From Zhihengliuella alba (lineage in GTDB: Bacteria > Actinomycetota > Actinomycetes > Actinomycetales > Micrococcaceae): a stretch of DNA of 64,000 bases. Below, piece after piece: positions 7,966 through 15,695 of the stretch. The notes below the pieces were generated by a model that saw only the letters and a list, made by a program, of their open reading frames with translations, ran no database searches and was not told where the DNA came from. Numbering within the stretch: position 1 is the first letter of the stretch; each line of letters opens with the position of its first letter. The stretch covers positions 62,001 through 126,000 of the forward strand of contig NZ_BAABCJ010000006.1 in the NCBI RefSeq assembly GCF_039538765.1, in the 5' to 3' direction. The position numbers and the translations under genes were made by a program.

Positions 7966-8226
7966 TCACATCCGCCCGCCGGTCTGGACCCAGTACGTCC
8001 GGAGGTTCTCCTCCTTGATCCGCAGGTACTCGCTCTCCTGCGCGGCGGCCCGCTCCCAGTTCACCCGGTAGAAGCGGGCGATCGCGCGGAGGGCGCCGAG
8101 CACGCTGCGGGCCGGGCTTCTGCGGTCCGGGGTTCTGCGGTCTAGGCTTCTGCGGGGTGGGGCGCTGCGGACCGAGGCCCGGGCGGTCTTCGTCTGCCAT
8201 GATCCGAGGGTGCTGTTCGTCGTCAT
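7966..8226 (-). CDS. Small hypothetical protein with an in-frame pentapeptide repeat
   Basis: 86 aa, not recognised. The C-terminal half (RFYRVNWERAAAQESEYLRI, then WVQTGGRM) looks like a genuine amphipathic helix. The middle is an arginine-rich five-residue repeat encoded by four 15-bp repeats at 8114-8173. The start at 8224-8226 is uncertain, since the upstream region is repeat-rich and another minus frame is also open. It is divergent from the DUF5937 regulator, with a perfect inverted repeat between them. Confidence 0.45.
   Translation of the reverse strand: MTTNSTLGSWQTKTARASVRSAPPRRSLDRRTPDRRSPARSVLGALRAIARFYRVNWERAAAQESEYLRIKEENLRTYWVQTGGRM
8114..8173. repeat. Four 15-bp tandem repeats (imperfect)
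   Basis: Units begin GGGCTTCTGCGGTCC, GGGGTTCTGCGGTCT, AGGCTTCTGCGGGGT and GGGGCGCTGCGGACC. The unit length keeps the minus-strand frame open and encodes a five-residue arginine-rich repeat. Confidence 0.8.
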
Positions 8227-8260
8227 GGACTCAGCGTCCGCGCCGCGGCCGAGGGTCGCC

Positions 8261-8284
8261 ACGATTCGGTCCACACCGAATCGT
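8261..8284. promoter_or_regulatory. Perfect 10-4-10 inverted repeat, candidate ArsR-type operator
   Basis: ACGATTCGGT (8261-8270) and ACCGAATCGT (8275-8284) are exact reverse complements around CCAC. It lies between the divergent genes starting at 8226 and 8320, about 25 bp upstream of a TACGCT -10 at 8307-8312. It probably binds the adjacent DUF5937/ArsR regulator, and could control both directions. Confidence 0.6.
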
Positions 8285-8319
8285 CGGGCGTCGGGATGGC
8301 TGGGCCTACGCTGATGCAC

Positions 8320-9309
8320 ATGCACATCAGACTGACGGCCGAGGACCTCACCAAGATCCGTTTCGAGTCCTCGCCCCTGTGGGAGGCCGCCGCCAGCATC
8401 CGTGCCCTGCAACGCCAGCCGGCCATCCACCGGCCATGGATCGAGGCGACCACATCGGCTCTGGCCGCGTCCACGGAGCCGCACAAGTCGCGCCACCTGG
8501 ACATCTTGACCACGCTCGTGCGTCCACGGGGCTACATGGCGGACGCTCTGACGCCCACGCCGAGTCGCCAGGGGACCTTCGCCGACTCGCTGGCCGACGT
8601 CGCGGCCGTCGACCACGAGGTCTGGCGGGAGAGCCTCGCGTATCTGCGCGGTCACGAACCGACGCCGCGCATCCTGGCGACCCTCGATCTGCTGGAACGG
8701 GACCTGCCGGCCGGCCTCGAGATGATCGTCGAGGCCCTGGCCTGGTACTGGGAGATCGCCCTCGAGCCATGGTGGCCGCGCCTGCGCTCCCTGCAACTGG
8801 AGGACATCGACTGGCGGCTGGCGCAGATCTCACGGAACGGCATGGCCGAGGTCCTGAAATCCCTGCACCCGAGCGTCGTCCCCACACCCGACGGCCTGGA
8901 CATCGTGCGCGGGTGCGACGCGACCGGCCACCCCGATCCGGGTGCCGGGCTGATCCTCGTTCCGAACGCGTTCATCTGGCCGGAGACGCTCGTGCTGAAC
9001 GTCGCCCCGTTCGTGCCGACGCTGACCTACGCCCCGCGCGGCGTCGGGCGCCTGTGGGAGTCCGCCCCGTCGTGCCCCGACGCACCGTTGGCCAAGCTCC
9101 TCGGGCGGACGCGGGCGCAGATCCTCGCCCAGCTCGACGTCCCGATGACGACGACGCAGCTGGCCTGCGCGCTGGATCTGGCGCCGGCGACGGTCAACAC
9201 CCACCTCAAGGTCATGTCGGAGGGCGGCCTGGCCGAGTCCCTCCGCACCGGGCGCGAGGTCTTCTACCGTCGCGCCGACGTCGGGGAGAGCCTCCTCGCG
9301 AGACGCTGA
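8320..9309 (+). CDS. ArsR-type winged-helix regulator with DUF5937 N-terminal domain
   Basis: 329 aa. The first about 230 residues (IRLTAEDLTKIRFESSPLWE...) match the DUF5937 pattern seen N-terminal to ArsR-like domains in actinobacteria. The C-terminal about 70 residues are a winged helix (MTTTQLACALDLAPATVNTH, LKVMSEGGLAESLR, GREVFYRR). It is presumably a cytosolic DNA-binding repressor. TACGCT at 8307-8312 lies seven bases before ATG 8320, consistent with a leaderless mRNA. An in-frame ATG two codons earlier lies too close to that -10. The ligand is unknown; no metal-binding cysteine pair is obvious. Confidence 0.75.
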   Translation: MHIRLTAEDLTKIRFESSPLWEAAASIRALQRQPAIHRPWIEATTSALAASTEPHKSRHLDILTTLVRPRGYMADALTPTPSRQGTFADSLADVAAVDHEVWRESLAYLRGHEPTPRILATLDLLERDLPAGLEMIVEALAWYWEIALEPWWPRLRSLQLEDIDWRLAQISRNGMAEVLKSLHPSVVPTPDGLDIVRGCDATGHPDPGAGLILVPNAFIWPETLVLNVAPFVPTLTYAPRGVGRLWESAPSCPDAPLAKLLGRTRAQILAQLDVPMTTTQLACALDLAPATVNTHLKVMSEGGLAESLRTGREVFYRRADVGESLLARR

Positions 9310-9376
9310 ACCGGTCCGCGGGCAGGAGCGGCCTGCTCTGGCTGGGGCGTCCAGCGACGGCGGAAGCCAAGCCCGT

Positions 9377-9763
9377 TCAATCCGCGTCGCTGCGCTCCTC
9401 GGCCCTTGCCCGCTCCGCACGCTCGAGCGCTTGCCGCCAGAAGCTGAGCCCCATGAGGTACGCGATGACGAGCGTGAGGGCGCCCAGGAGAATGTTCCAG
9501 AGGCCCGGGTCGCTGCCCGCGATGAACGACGCCGCGATCGCGACGGCGAACGGCAGCAGCAGTCCGTCGCCGGCGCGGAGCCCGGGTCCAGCGAACCGCT
9601 GCCGGATTCCCCGGTCGGTCGACGGCGGCACCACGATGACGGCCACGGCGAGCGCAGCGACGACGAAGACGGCGATCTTCCCGAGGGTCGGCGTCAGCGC
9701 GATGGCCGCCATGGCGACTGCGTAGGCCGCGCTCGAGGCGTACCGGTAGGCGTCGGTCGACAT
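9377..9763 (-). CDS. Small integral membrane protein, unknown function
   Basis: 128 aa with four predicted transmembrane helices (YAVAMAAIALTPTLG, IAVFVVAALAVAVIVV, LLPFAVAIAASFIAG, NILLGALTLVIAYLMGLSF) and a charged C-terminal tail. AAGGGGAG lies a few bases before ATG 9763, which decides the start over the longer open frame. I do not recognise the family. It converges on the DUF5937 regulator. Confidence 0.7.
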   Translation of the reverse strand: MSTDAYRYASSAAYAVAMAAIALTPTLGKIAVFVVAALAVAVIVVPPSTDRGIRQRFAGPGLRAGDGLLLPFAVAIAASFIAGSDPGLWNILLGALTLVIAYLMGLSFWRQALERAERARAEERSDAD

Positions 9764-9818
9764 GTCTCCCCTTCGTAGAAGCGCCACCCACGCTACCGCA
9801 GGACGGCCTGTCCGGGCT

Positions 9819-10826
9819 TCAGCGCGTGGACTCCTCCGGGACCGCGTAGGCCTCCGAGGCCCAGAGGTGGAGCAACGCATAGGTACGCCAGGGACTCCAG
9901 CGGGCGGCGTGGGCGGCGGCCTGCCGCGGCGTCAGTGGACCCGCACCCAGCGCGCCCGCGAGGGCTCTACGGGCCACCAAGTCCCCGGAGATGAAAGTGT
10001 CGGCATCGCCGAGGAGCCGGACGGCCAGGTACTCGGCCGTCCACGGTCCAATGCCCGGCAGCGCCAGCAGCGCGGCCCGGGCTTCCCCGGGTGGGAGCGC
10101 ATCGAGGCGGAAGCCCTCCGACCACGCCGCGACGACTCCGGCCAGGGTTCTGGCGCGGGCGCCGGTGATGCCGACCGCCTGCTGAAGCTCCGCCGCCTCG
10201 AGGCCGGCGTACCGTTCGGGCCCGGGGAACGGCACCAGTCCCAGCCCTTCCCCGGAGTCCCGACCGCGCCCCGCCCCCGGGGAGTCCCCCGGCGCCCCCG
10301 ACGCCGGGTCGGGGCGAGCCGCGGCGACGAACCGCCCGGCGAACGTCCGGCAGGCGGCCAGCGAGACCTGCTGTCCCAGCACCGCTGTGACGACCGCCTC
10401 GAACTCGTCGACGCACCCGGTCACACGCAGCCCGGGCCGCTCCGCCAGCAGCGGCGCGAGCACGGGGTCGGCGGCCAGGGCGGTCCGCGCCGGTCCCAGG
10501 TCGTCCTCCAGCCCGAACCACCGCGCCACCAGCCGCTCCAGGTCCCGCTGCGTCTCGCCACCGGATCCCGCGTCGGCCGAGGTGGGAGGCAGCCCCTCCT
10601 CCGGCGCGGCCCGGCCGAGGGAGCCCCCTGTCCGCTGGACGAGGACGTCGATCCCGGCGTCCTCGACCAGGGTGAGCTCCACCTGGACGTCACGTCCCGC
10701 AGCCCGGACCCAGCGCCGGTGCAGGCGGCCCGCGACGTCCGTCGAGGAGACGCCCGGGACGTCGTGCGCGGCGAGCACCCGCGCGGACGTCCCCGCGTCG
10801 AACAGCCCGTTCGCCTCGACCCTCAC
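9819..10826 (-). CDS. alkA: DNA-3-methyladenine glycosylase II (AlkA-like)
   Basis: 335 aa. An AlkA N-terminal-like domain (about 1-110) precedes the HhH-GPD glycosylase domain: FEAVVTAVLGQQVSLAACRT, then the helix-hairpin-helix LLALPGIGPWTAEYLAVRLL, followed by FISGDLVARRAL, which holds the catalytic aspartate of the family. It excises alkylated purines. It is the last gene of sigma-ogt-alkB-alkA, 28 bases after alkB. The start is GTG 10824-10826, behind a purine-rich stretch; GTG 10844 is the alternative. No Ada methyl-receptor domain is fused, unlike many actinobacterial Ada-AlkA proteins. Confidence 0.85.
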   Translation of the reverse strand: MRVEANGLFDAGTSARVLAAHDVPGVSSTDVAGRLHRRWVRAAGRDVQVELTLVEDAGIDVLVQRTGGSLGRAAPEEGLPPTSADAGSGGETQRDLERLVARWFGLEDDLGPARTALAADPVLAPLLAERPGLRVTGCVDEFEAVVTAVLGQQVSLAACRTFAGRFVAAARPDPASGAPGDSPGAGRGRDSGEGLGLVPFPGPERYAGLEAAELQQAVGITGARARTLAGVVAAWSEGFRLDALPPGEARAALLALPGIGPWTAEYLAVRLLGDADTFISGDLVARRALAGALGAGPLTPRQAAAHAARWSPWRTYALLHLWASEAYAVPEESTR

Positions 10827-10854
10827 GTCTCCGCCCCCTCGCACCCCCGCCGCC

Positions 10855-11517
10855 TCATGCGCCGAGCCCGGTCTCCCGCAGCGTGATGTTGATCCGTCCT
10901 GCCCCGAGGCCGCATCCGGCCGGGGCGGTTCCGGCGTGGATCCGGGGCACGCCGTGGTACGCGAGCCGGGCCGGCCCGCCGAAGACGAAGACGTCCCCGG
11001 AGGCGAGCAGGACGTCCTCGTAGGGCCGGTTGCGGTGCTCGGTGTTGCCGAACCGGAACGTGCAGGCATCCCCGATCGAGAACGAGACCACCGGTGCGGC
11101 GGAGTCCTCGTCCTTGTCCTGGTGCATGCCCATCCGGGCCGAGTCATCGTAGAAGTTCACCAGCGCGGCATCGGGCGTGTAGGCATCCGCCGCGAAGTCG
11201 GTCTCGGCGAGCGCGAGCCTCCCCGCCCGGGCCAGCCAGTCGGGGAACGGGAGGACCCGCGCGCCGTTCACGTCCGAGGCCTCCCGCGAGTAGCGGTACG
11301 GCTGCCAGTGCCAGCCGAGGCAGACGGTCTTGACGGACATCTCGTGGCCGGCCACCTTGGCACCACGCGGGGGCACCGGGCCCTGCGACCAGTCCCAGTA
11401 GCGCTCGACGATCCAGCGCTGCTGCTCCGGCGCCAGCCACCCCGGGAGGTGATAGGCACCGGGGGCGACGCGGCGCGGTTCCCGGGCACCGAAGTCGGCG
11501 TCGAACAGGGCGTCCAT
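10855..11517 (-). CDS. alkB: AlkB-type 2-oxoglutarate/Fe(II) DNA dealkylase
   Basis: 220 aa. The iron ligands are in MHQDKDE (HxD) and the later LAYHGVPRI histidine; the RINITLR arginines bind 2-oxoglutarate. NFYDDSARMGMHQDKDE and SFSIGDACTFRFG are typical of AlkB. It removes methyl groups from N1-methyladenine and N3-methylcytosine oxidatively, releasing formaldehyde. Its ATG overlaps the ogt stop codon (TGATG), so it is translationally coupled to ogt and belongs to the alkylation repair operon. Confidence 0.9.
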   Translation of the reverse strand: MDALFDADFGAREPRRVAPGAYHLPGWLAPEQQRWIVERYWDWSQGPVPPRGAKVAGHEMSVKTVCLGWHWQPYRYSREASDVNGARVLPFPDWLARAGRLALAETDFAADAYTPDAALVNFYDDSARMGMHQDKDEDSAAPVVSFSIGDACTFRFGNTEHRNRPYEDVLLASGDVFVFGGPARLAYHGVPRIHAGTAPAGCGLGAGRINITLRETGLGA

Positions 11518-12206
11518 CAGGCGTCCCCGGCCGACCCCGGGACGGGCAGCGGCGCGGTCCCCCGCTCGAGGTCCAGGAGGGCAGCCTTGGCGGCGAGCCC
11601 GCCGAGGTATCCGCCGAGCGAACCGTCCGTGCGCAGAACGCGATGGCAGGGGACGACGACGGGGAGCGGGTTGGTCGCGCAAGCGGTCCCGACCGCGCGG
11701 ACGGCCCGGGGATTGCCCACCAGCTCCGCCATCTCCCGGTAGGACATCGTCCGTCCGTATGCGATCCCGGTCAGCTCCCGTTGGACCGTCTGCCGGAAAC
11801 CGCTCGAGAGAGAGAAGTCCAGCGGTACATCGAACTCCTGCAACCGGCCCGCGAAGTAGGCGTCCAGCTCGCGGGCCGTCTCGTCCAGCCGGCGGCGGAG
11901 CGTCCCCGGCGTGTGAGCGGTGCCGGCGCCGCTGCGGAGGATCCGCGGGCTGATCCGGTCGCTGAGCGCCTCGAGGACGGCGTCGTGCCCCTCCGACTCG
12001 AAGGCGACGCGAACCAGTCCGCGCTCCGTGGTGGCCACGAGCAACCGTCCGACCGGGGAGTCGACCGTGCGGTAGGCGACGTCGATGAGATCCGCCGCCC
12101 CGGCCTCGTGCTCGAGACGGCCGCGGAGCCGGGTCAGCAGCTCCTGCTCGATCCGGCTCAGCGGCCCGTCGGTCCGCCCCGGTTCGTGATCGAGTGTCTG
12201 GTTCAC
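11517..12206 (-). CDS. ogt: Methylated-DNA--protein-cysteine methyltransferase
   Basis: 229 aa. The methyl-acceptor motif VVVPCHRVLRTDGSLGGYLG is at the C-terminus, preceded by the GRTMSYREMAELVGNPRAVRAVG DNA-binding region. It transfers O6-methyl from guanine to its own cysteine in a suicide reaction. The first about 40 residues before DVAYRTVDSPVGRLLVATTE form an extension beyond a minimal Ogt. The GTG start (12204-12206) overlaps the sigma factor stop as GTGA. Sits between the ECF sigma gene and alkB. Confidence 0.92.
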   Translation of the reverse strand: MNQTLDHEPGRTDGPLSRIEQELLTRLRGRLEHEAGAADLIDVAYRTVDSPVGRLLVATTERGLVRVAFESEGHDAVLEALSDRISPRILRSGAGTAHTPGTLRRRLDETARELDAYFAGRLQEFDVPLDFSLSSGFRQTVQRELTGIAYGRTMSYREMAELVGNPRAVRAVGTACATNPLPVVVPCHRVLRTDGSLGGYLGGLAAKAALLDLERGTAPLPVPGSAGDA

Positions 12207-12742
12207 AGCATCGCCTTCCTGAGTTTCTTCATTCCGTCGGCCGCCGCCCGGCGTACCGCCTCCGGCGTCCCGCCGATCTCGGCGGCGATCTCGGCGTAGG
12301 GCAGTCCGGCCAGGTGGTGATAGGCCACGGCGAGCCGTTGCCGCTCCGGCAGGGTGACGATGGCCTGCCAGAGGTCTCCCCGGTCCTCGAGCAGCCCGGG
12401 CACCGAGCCGATCCCGTCCCGGACCCCGAGATGCTGGCTGCCCTGCCCGTTGCGGACCTCGTCGAGGTCGGCTCCGTCACCGGACGGCAGCGCCCTGCGT
12501 CCCGCGGCACGGTAGACGTCGATGGCCTTCCGGTGCGCGATGCGCACCAGCCAGGCCTCCACATTGGCGTCCGCCGGGAGGTCCGGGTACGCCCCGAGGG
12601 CCGCGAGGAAGGTCTCCGACCACGCGTCCTCGGCGTCGTGCTGGCCCAGAGCGGCGCGGCACACGCGCAGCACGGTCACGCCGTGGCGCTCCACGATGGT
12701 CTCGAAGGGCGGCTTGGCCGCGCTGTGCTTCACCTGGCTCAC
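12203..12742 (-). CDS. ECF-type RNA polymerase sigma factor heading the alkylation repair operon
   Basis: 179 aa. Sigma region 2 (FETIVERHGVTVLRVCRAAL to WLVRIAHRKAIDVYRAAGRR) and region 4 (LPERQRLAVAYHHLAGLPYA, EIAAEIGGTPEAVRRAA) are both present. It probably directs transcription of its own operon with ogt, alkB and alkA; GTGA and TGATG overlaps bind the first three genes. No anti-sigma gene is adjacent, so activity must be controlled otherwise. The start is GTG 12740-12742 without a clear ribosome binding site; GTG three codons on is possible. Confidence 0.85.
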   Translation of the reverse strand: MSQVKHSAAKPPFETIVERHGVTVLRVCRAALGQHDAEDAWSETFLAALGAYPDLPADANVEAWLVRIAHRKAIDVYRAAGRRALPSGDGADLDEVRNGQGSQHLGVRDGIGSVPGLLEDRGDLWQAIVTLPERQRLAVAYHHLAGLPYAEIAAEIGGTPEAVRRAAADGMKKLRKAML

Positions 12743-12896
12743 AATCTGTAGACGTCCGTCCCGGCCGAAACGTGAGACGGTGACCGGAATTCCTCTGTCG
12801 ACGCGCCGCCCGGACGCCCCGGATCATGGCCGCTCGCGGCTTTGACGTGTAGTTTCATGATCACAGGAAGCCTCATCACTGCCAGGAGGACATTCG

Positions 12897-13412
12897 ATGC
12901 GCAATCAGGATCCCACCTCGCCCGACGCCGGCGCCACGCCCACGGGTTCCGATGCCCGGGACCTCGGCGGCGAGACCGCCGACAAGATGGAGCCCGAGGC
13001 GACCAATTCGCAGGCCGAGGTCGCCGGGATCGTGCGGGACCCCCGCGACGAGCCGACGTCCACCGAGATCGCCGCGGACCGCCGGAACGCCGAGAAGCAG
13101 TCCGCGGAGACGCCCGGGACGGACTCGAAGGACGACGAGTACCGCGACCGGATGACGACGACGCGCTCGGGCGCGGTCTGGGCGACGACCATCTTCTCGC
13201 TGATCATCCTCGTGCTCCTGATCATCTTCATCGCCCAGAACCAGGAGACCACCACGCTGCGCTACTTCGCGTGGGAGGGCACCGTGAACGTGGGCCTCAC
13301 GGTTCTGGCCGCGGCCGTCGCCGGAGGCATCATCGTCGCGCTGGCCGGCGCGGCGCGGATCATCGCCCTCAAAGCGCAGCGCCGCCGTCAGCGCCGGCAC
13401 TCCCGCAGCTGA
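12897..13412 (+). CDS. LapA-domain membrane protein
   Basis: 171 aa. About 90 polar, acidic N-terminal residues precede two transmembrane helices (WATTIFSLIILVLLIIFIAQ and VNVGLTVLAAAVAGGIIVAL) separated by NQETTTLRYFAWEG, the hallmark of the LapA (DUF1049) family, and end in a basic tail RRRQRRHSRS. The role in actinobacteria is unclear; LapA-type proteins are inner-membrane proteins linked to envelope assembly in Gram-negatives. AGGAGG lies before the ATG. Confidence 0.8.
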   Translation: MRNQDPTSPDAGATPTGSDARDLGGETADKMEPEATNSQAEVAGIVRDPRDEPTSTEIAADRRNAEKQSAETPGTDSKDDEYRDRMTTTRSGAVWATTIFSLIILVLLIIFIAQNQETTTLRYFAWEGTVNVGLTVLAAAVAGGIIVALAGAARIIALKAQRRRQRRHSRS

Positions 13413-13543
13413 GCGGTCCGCCGGGTGCGATCCCGGCGCGATCGGCACCCCGCCGCCGCTTGTCCACAGGCTCGGGAGTGCTACTAGCTGGCGTTCAGGT
13501 TCGCCCTCTAGTGTCTTCATGTCGCTTGAAACATAGCGGCGAG

Positions 13544-13585
13544 GGCGGCTACCCGTGTTTCCCCCCAACGATCCGGGTGGCCGCC
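13544..13585. terminator. Bidirectional hairpin terminator between convergent genes
   Basis: Arms GGCGGCTACCCG (13544-13555) and CGGGTGGCCGCC (13574-13585) form a 12-bp stem with one G-U pair and an 18-base loop, followed by TTCTT. It separates the convergent LapA-like gene (stop 13412) and the histidine phosphatase gene (stop 13626). Confidence 0.6.
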
Positions 13586-13625
13586 TTCTTCATGCCTCGA
13601 GGGCCCCTCGCTCCCCGGGTCCGCC

Positions 13626-14237
13626 TCAGGGGGTCGGTTGGTGCTCCGACTCCTCGGCCGTCCCGGGCGTATTGGACCCGGTGCTCGCCACGAACTCGGC
13701 CAGCCGGGCGGCGTCGATCTCCACCGCCACCCCGTTGGGGATGCGGGGTGTCTTCTGGTCGAGGATCCGGTTGGCCGTGAGCCGGATCAGCGTCCCGTGG
13801 GCGACCACCACGACGTTGCCGCCCGGATGGTGCGCGGCGATCCGCGCCAGCGCCGCTGCCCCTCGGGTCGCGACCTGGGCCTCGGGTTCCGCCGTCACGA
13901 TCAGGCGCTGGCGCTCTTCGTCGTCCATCTCTGCGCCCACGCGGCCCTCGAGCTCGCCGTAGGCCCGCTCGACCAGGTCGTCGTCCTGGTCGCCGAGCTC
14001 GAGCCCGAGCGCCTCGGCGATGAGTTCGGCCGACTCGACGGCCCGGCCCAGCGGGGACGATGCCACGGCATCCCAGACGAAGCCCTCCTCCGCCGCACGG
14101 CGTGCCAGCGCCTCGCCGGCCTCCCGCGCCTGCGCCTTCCCGGCCTCGTTCAAGGGGATGTCGACCTGTCCCTGCAGCCGACCGGCGGCATTCCAATCCG
14201 TCTCGCCGTGCCGTACCATCACCAAACGTTTAGCCAT
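13626..14237 (-). CDS. Histidine phosphatase family protein
   Basis: 203 aa. The N-terminal LVMVRHGETDWNAAGRLQG carries the RHG catalytic histidine. The second histidine is in VVVVAHGTLIRL, and the SSPLGRAVESAE motif supplies the phosphate-binding arginine. Typical of phosphoglycerate-mutase-like phosphatases acting on small phosphorylated metabolites; the substrate is not predictable here. TAGTCT six bases before the ATG suggests a leaderless transcript. The Ser/Glu-rich C-terminal tail is variable. Confidence 0.88.
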   Translation of the reverse strand: MAKRLVMVRHGETDWNAAGRLQGQVDIPLNEAGKAQAREAGEALARRAAEEGFVWDAVASSPLGRAVESAELIAEALGLELGDQDDDLVERAYGELEGRVGAEMDDEERQRLIVTAEPEAQVATRGAAALARIAAHHPGGNVVVVAHGTLIRLTANRILDQKTPRIPNGVAVEIDAARLAEFVASTGSNTPGTAEESEHQPTP

Positions 14238-14266
14238 GGGCCAAGACTAACCGGCGCCGGAGCGCG

Positions 14267-15400
14267 TTACGGCAACACCAGGTCGCCTCCGAGCTGCCGG
14301 GCCAGATGGGTGCCGGCCCGCCGGGCGGCCGCCCGGAAACTCCGATTGGTCACGCCGTGCTCGGGATAGAGGCCGTGCAGGCGCAGGTCCCGGCCCTCGC
14401 GCTGGGCGTCCACCCGGCCCACGAACCGGTCGCCGTCCAGGACGGACATGACGTAGGCGCCGTACACCCGTTTCGCCGCCGGGACGTACGCCTCGAACAG
14501 GTACTCGTAGCCGAAGACCCGCGCCGCCCGCCGCCGGTTGCGCAGCAGGTTGTCGAAGGGGCCGATGAGCCGGCTCCCCCGCGCCTGCGTGACCGGCACC
14601 TCCGACAGGTCCGGATCCGGCAGCGCGTAGCCGGGCTCGCCCCAGCCCTCGATGTCCAGGACGACGGCGCCGGCCGCCTCCAGCCCGTCCCGGACCTCGT
14701 CGGCGGTGAGCCGGTAGTGCCGCCGCAGGTCGGCGATCGTGGCGATGCCCAGCGCCCGCAGCGCCGCGGCGATCAGACCGGCGCAGGCGTCGTCGTACGA
14801 CGGCCTGGCCTCGAGGAGGTGCGTCGGGACGCGGCGCTCCGGGAGGTCGAAGACCCGCTTGATGCCGCGGCGGTGCGTGCAGACCAGTTCGCCGGACCAC
14901 AGCATGAACTCGGCGGCGCGCTGCCGGGCACTCCAGCTCCAGTTGCCGCCGCGCTCCGCACCGGCCTCCAGGTCGCCGATCGTGGCACCGTCCGTGGCCT
15001 CGGCCGCGATCCGCAGCACCTCCCGGCGGGGTCCGGCCAGATCGTCCGCGAACTCCTCCGCGTGCCGGTCGCGGAACCACTGCCGGGAACGCTCGAACAG
15101 CGGCCAGTCCTCGATCGGGAACAGGCAGGCGACGTCGGTGAACGTCTCGAAGGAGACCGCCTCGCCACCGGACCAAAGGACGTCGTCGTACTCCTGGGCA
15201 CGGCGCCTCGCCGGCAGGCGGGCCCCGCAGGTGAGACGGTGGGCCTTGTCCACGCGGCTGATCCCGTCCAGCTGCAGGAGCCGCTCGTTCCGCAGGACAT
15301 CCAGCGCATCGCCCGCCTCCGGGGTGAAGTGCGCGTTGACGACGGCGCGGCGGGACTCCGCGGCCGAGAGCCCGGCGGCCCGGCTCGAATCGATGCTCAT
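14267..15400 (-). CDS. AlkZ/YcaQ-family DNA glycosylase (HTH_42 winged-helix protein)
   Basis: 377 aa. Matches the YcaQ/AlkZ family: LLQLDGISRVDKAHRL contains the QxD motif that in YcaQ-like enzymes lies in the active site. Further family-typical parts are RRAQEYDDVLWSGGEAVSFETF, THLLEARPSYDDACAGLIAAAL and the FGYEYLFEAYVPAAKRVYGAYV block. These glycosylases unhook bulky adducts or interstrand crosslinks. It lies just beyond the ogt-alkB-alkA operon. TAGGGT lies six bases before ATG 15400. Specificity cannot be told from sequence. Confidence 0.8.
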   Translation of the reverse strand: MSIDSSRAAGLSAAESRRAVVNAHFTPEAGDALDVLRNERLLQLDGISRVDKAHRLTCGARLPARRRAQEYDDVLWSGGEAVSFETFTDVACLFPIEDWPLFERSRQWFRDRHAEEFADDLAGPRREVLRIAAEATDGATIGDLEAGAERGGNWSWSARQRAAEFMLWSGELVCTHRRGIKRVFDLPERRVPTHLLEARPSYDDACAGLIAAALRALGIATIADLRRHYRLTADEVRDGLEAAGAVVLDIEGWGEPGYALPDPDLSEVPVTQARGSRLIGPFDNLLRNRRRAARVFGYEYLFEAYVPAAKRVYGAYVMSVLDGDRFVGRVDAQREGRDLRLHGLYPEHGVTNRSFRAAARRAGTHLARQLGGDLVLP

Positions 15401-15446
15401 GCCCCCACCCTACGGAGCCCTCGGCTGAAACCCGGCTACACATTCC

Positions 15447-15475
15447 TTGCCGATCCGCCCGACGCACCTCAGACT
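15447..15475 (+). promoter_or_regulatory. Sigma-70-type promoter of the sfnG-metY operon
   Basis: TTGCCG (15447-15452) and CAGACT (15470-15475) are separated by exactly 17 bases. The predicted start, about seven bases on, falls just before the SAM aptamer at 15487. Confidence 0.6.
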
Positions 15476-15486
15476 GGGTGGTGCAC

Positions 15487-15578
15487 ACCATCCCGAGCGG
15501 CTGAGAGATCTGGCTCAACGACGCCGCAGCAACCATCCGGACTCCCCCGGAAAGGTGCTACCGCCAGAAACGATGGAG
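15487..15578 (+). ncRNA. SAM-I (S-box) riboswitch, copy 3, upstream of sfnG
   Basis: Same core as copies 1 and 2 (GAGAGATCTGGCTC, GCCGCAGCAACCA, GGTGCTACCGCCAG) with a shorter P3. P1 is CCATC (15488-15492) with GATGG (15572-15576), again running into GGAG (15575-15578). Unlike the other copies it is followed by about 110 bases before the sfnG start, and a 40-codon ORF bridges the two. Confidence 0.88.
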
Positions 15579-15695
15579 AATGCGTCAGCATTTCGATCCA
15601 CCGCAGGCCGGCGTACCGGCCTGTCCGCCGTGGATCGCCGTTGTTCCGGGAGCCCCACCACGCGCACCGCGCCAGCACGTCAGGAGCCTCGATGA
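15573..15695 (+). CDS. Possible 40-aa leader peptide between SAM riboswitch and sfnG
   Basis: An open frame begins at an ATG inside the riboswitch P1 3' strand (15573), encodes about 40 residues rich in Arg, Thr, Ser and Ala, and stops in TGA overlapping the sfnG start as ATGA. The arrangement would allow SAM-dependent translation of the leader to be coupled to sfnG. It has no recognisable homology and no separate Shine-Dalgarno, so it may be chance. Confidence 0.25.
   Translation: MENASAFRSTAGRRTGLSAVDRRCSGSPTTRTAPARQEPR

Noticed and set aside
7960..7976. Small hairpin GGCGGAT/ATCCGCC as a terminator after acs
   Set aside because: Only seven base pairs, overlaps the stop of the opposite gene and has no T-run; too weak to list.
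4980..8018. 1012-codon plus-strand open frame
   Set aside because: Shifted-frame shadow running through the paralogous membrane gene, riboswitch and acs; composition is low-complexity Arg/Gly/Ala.
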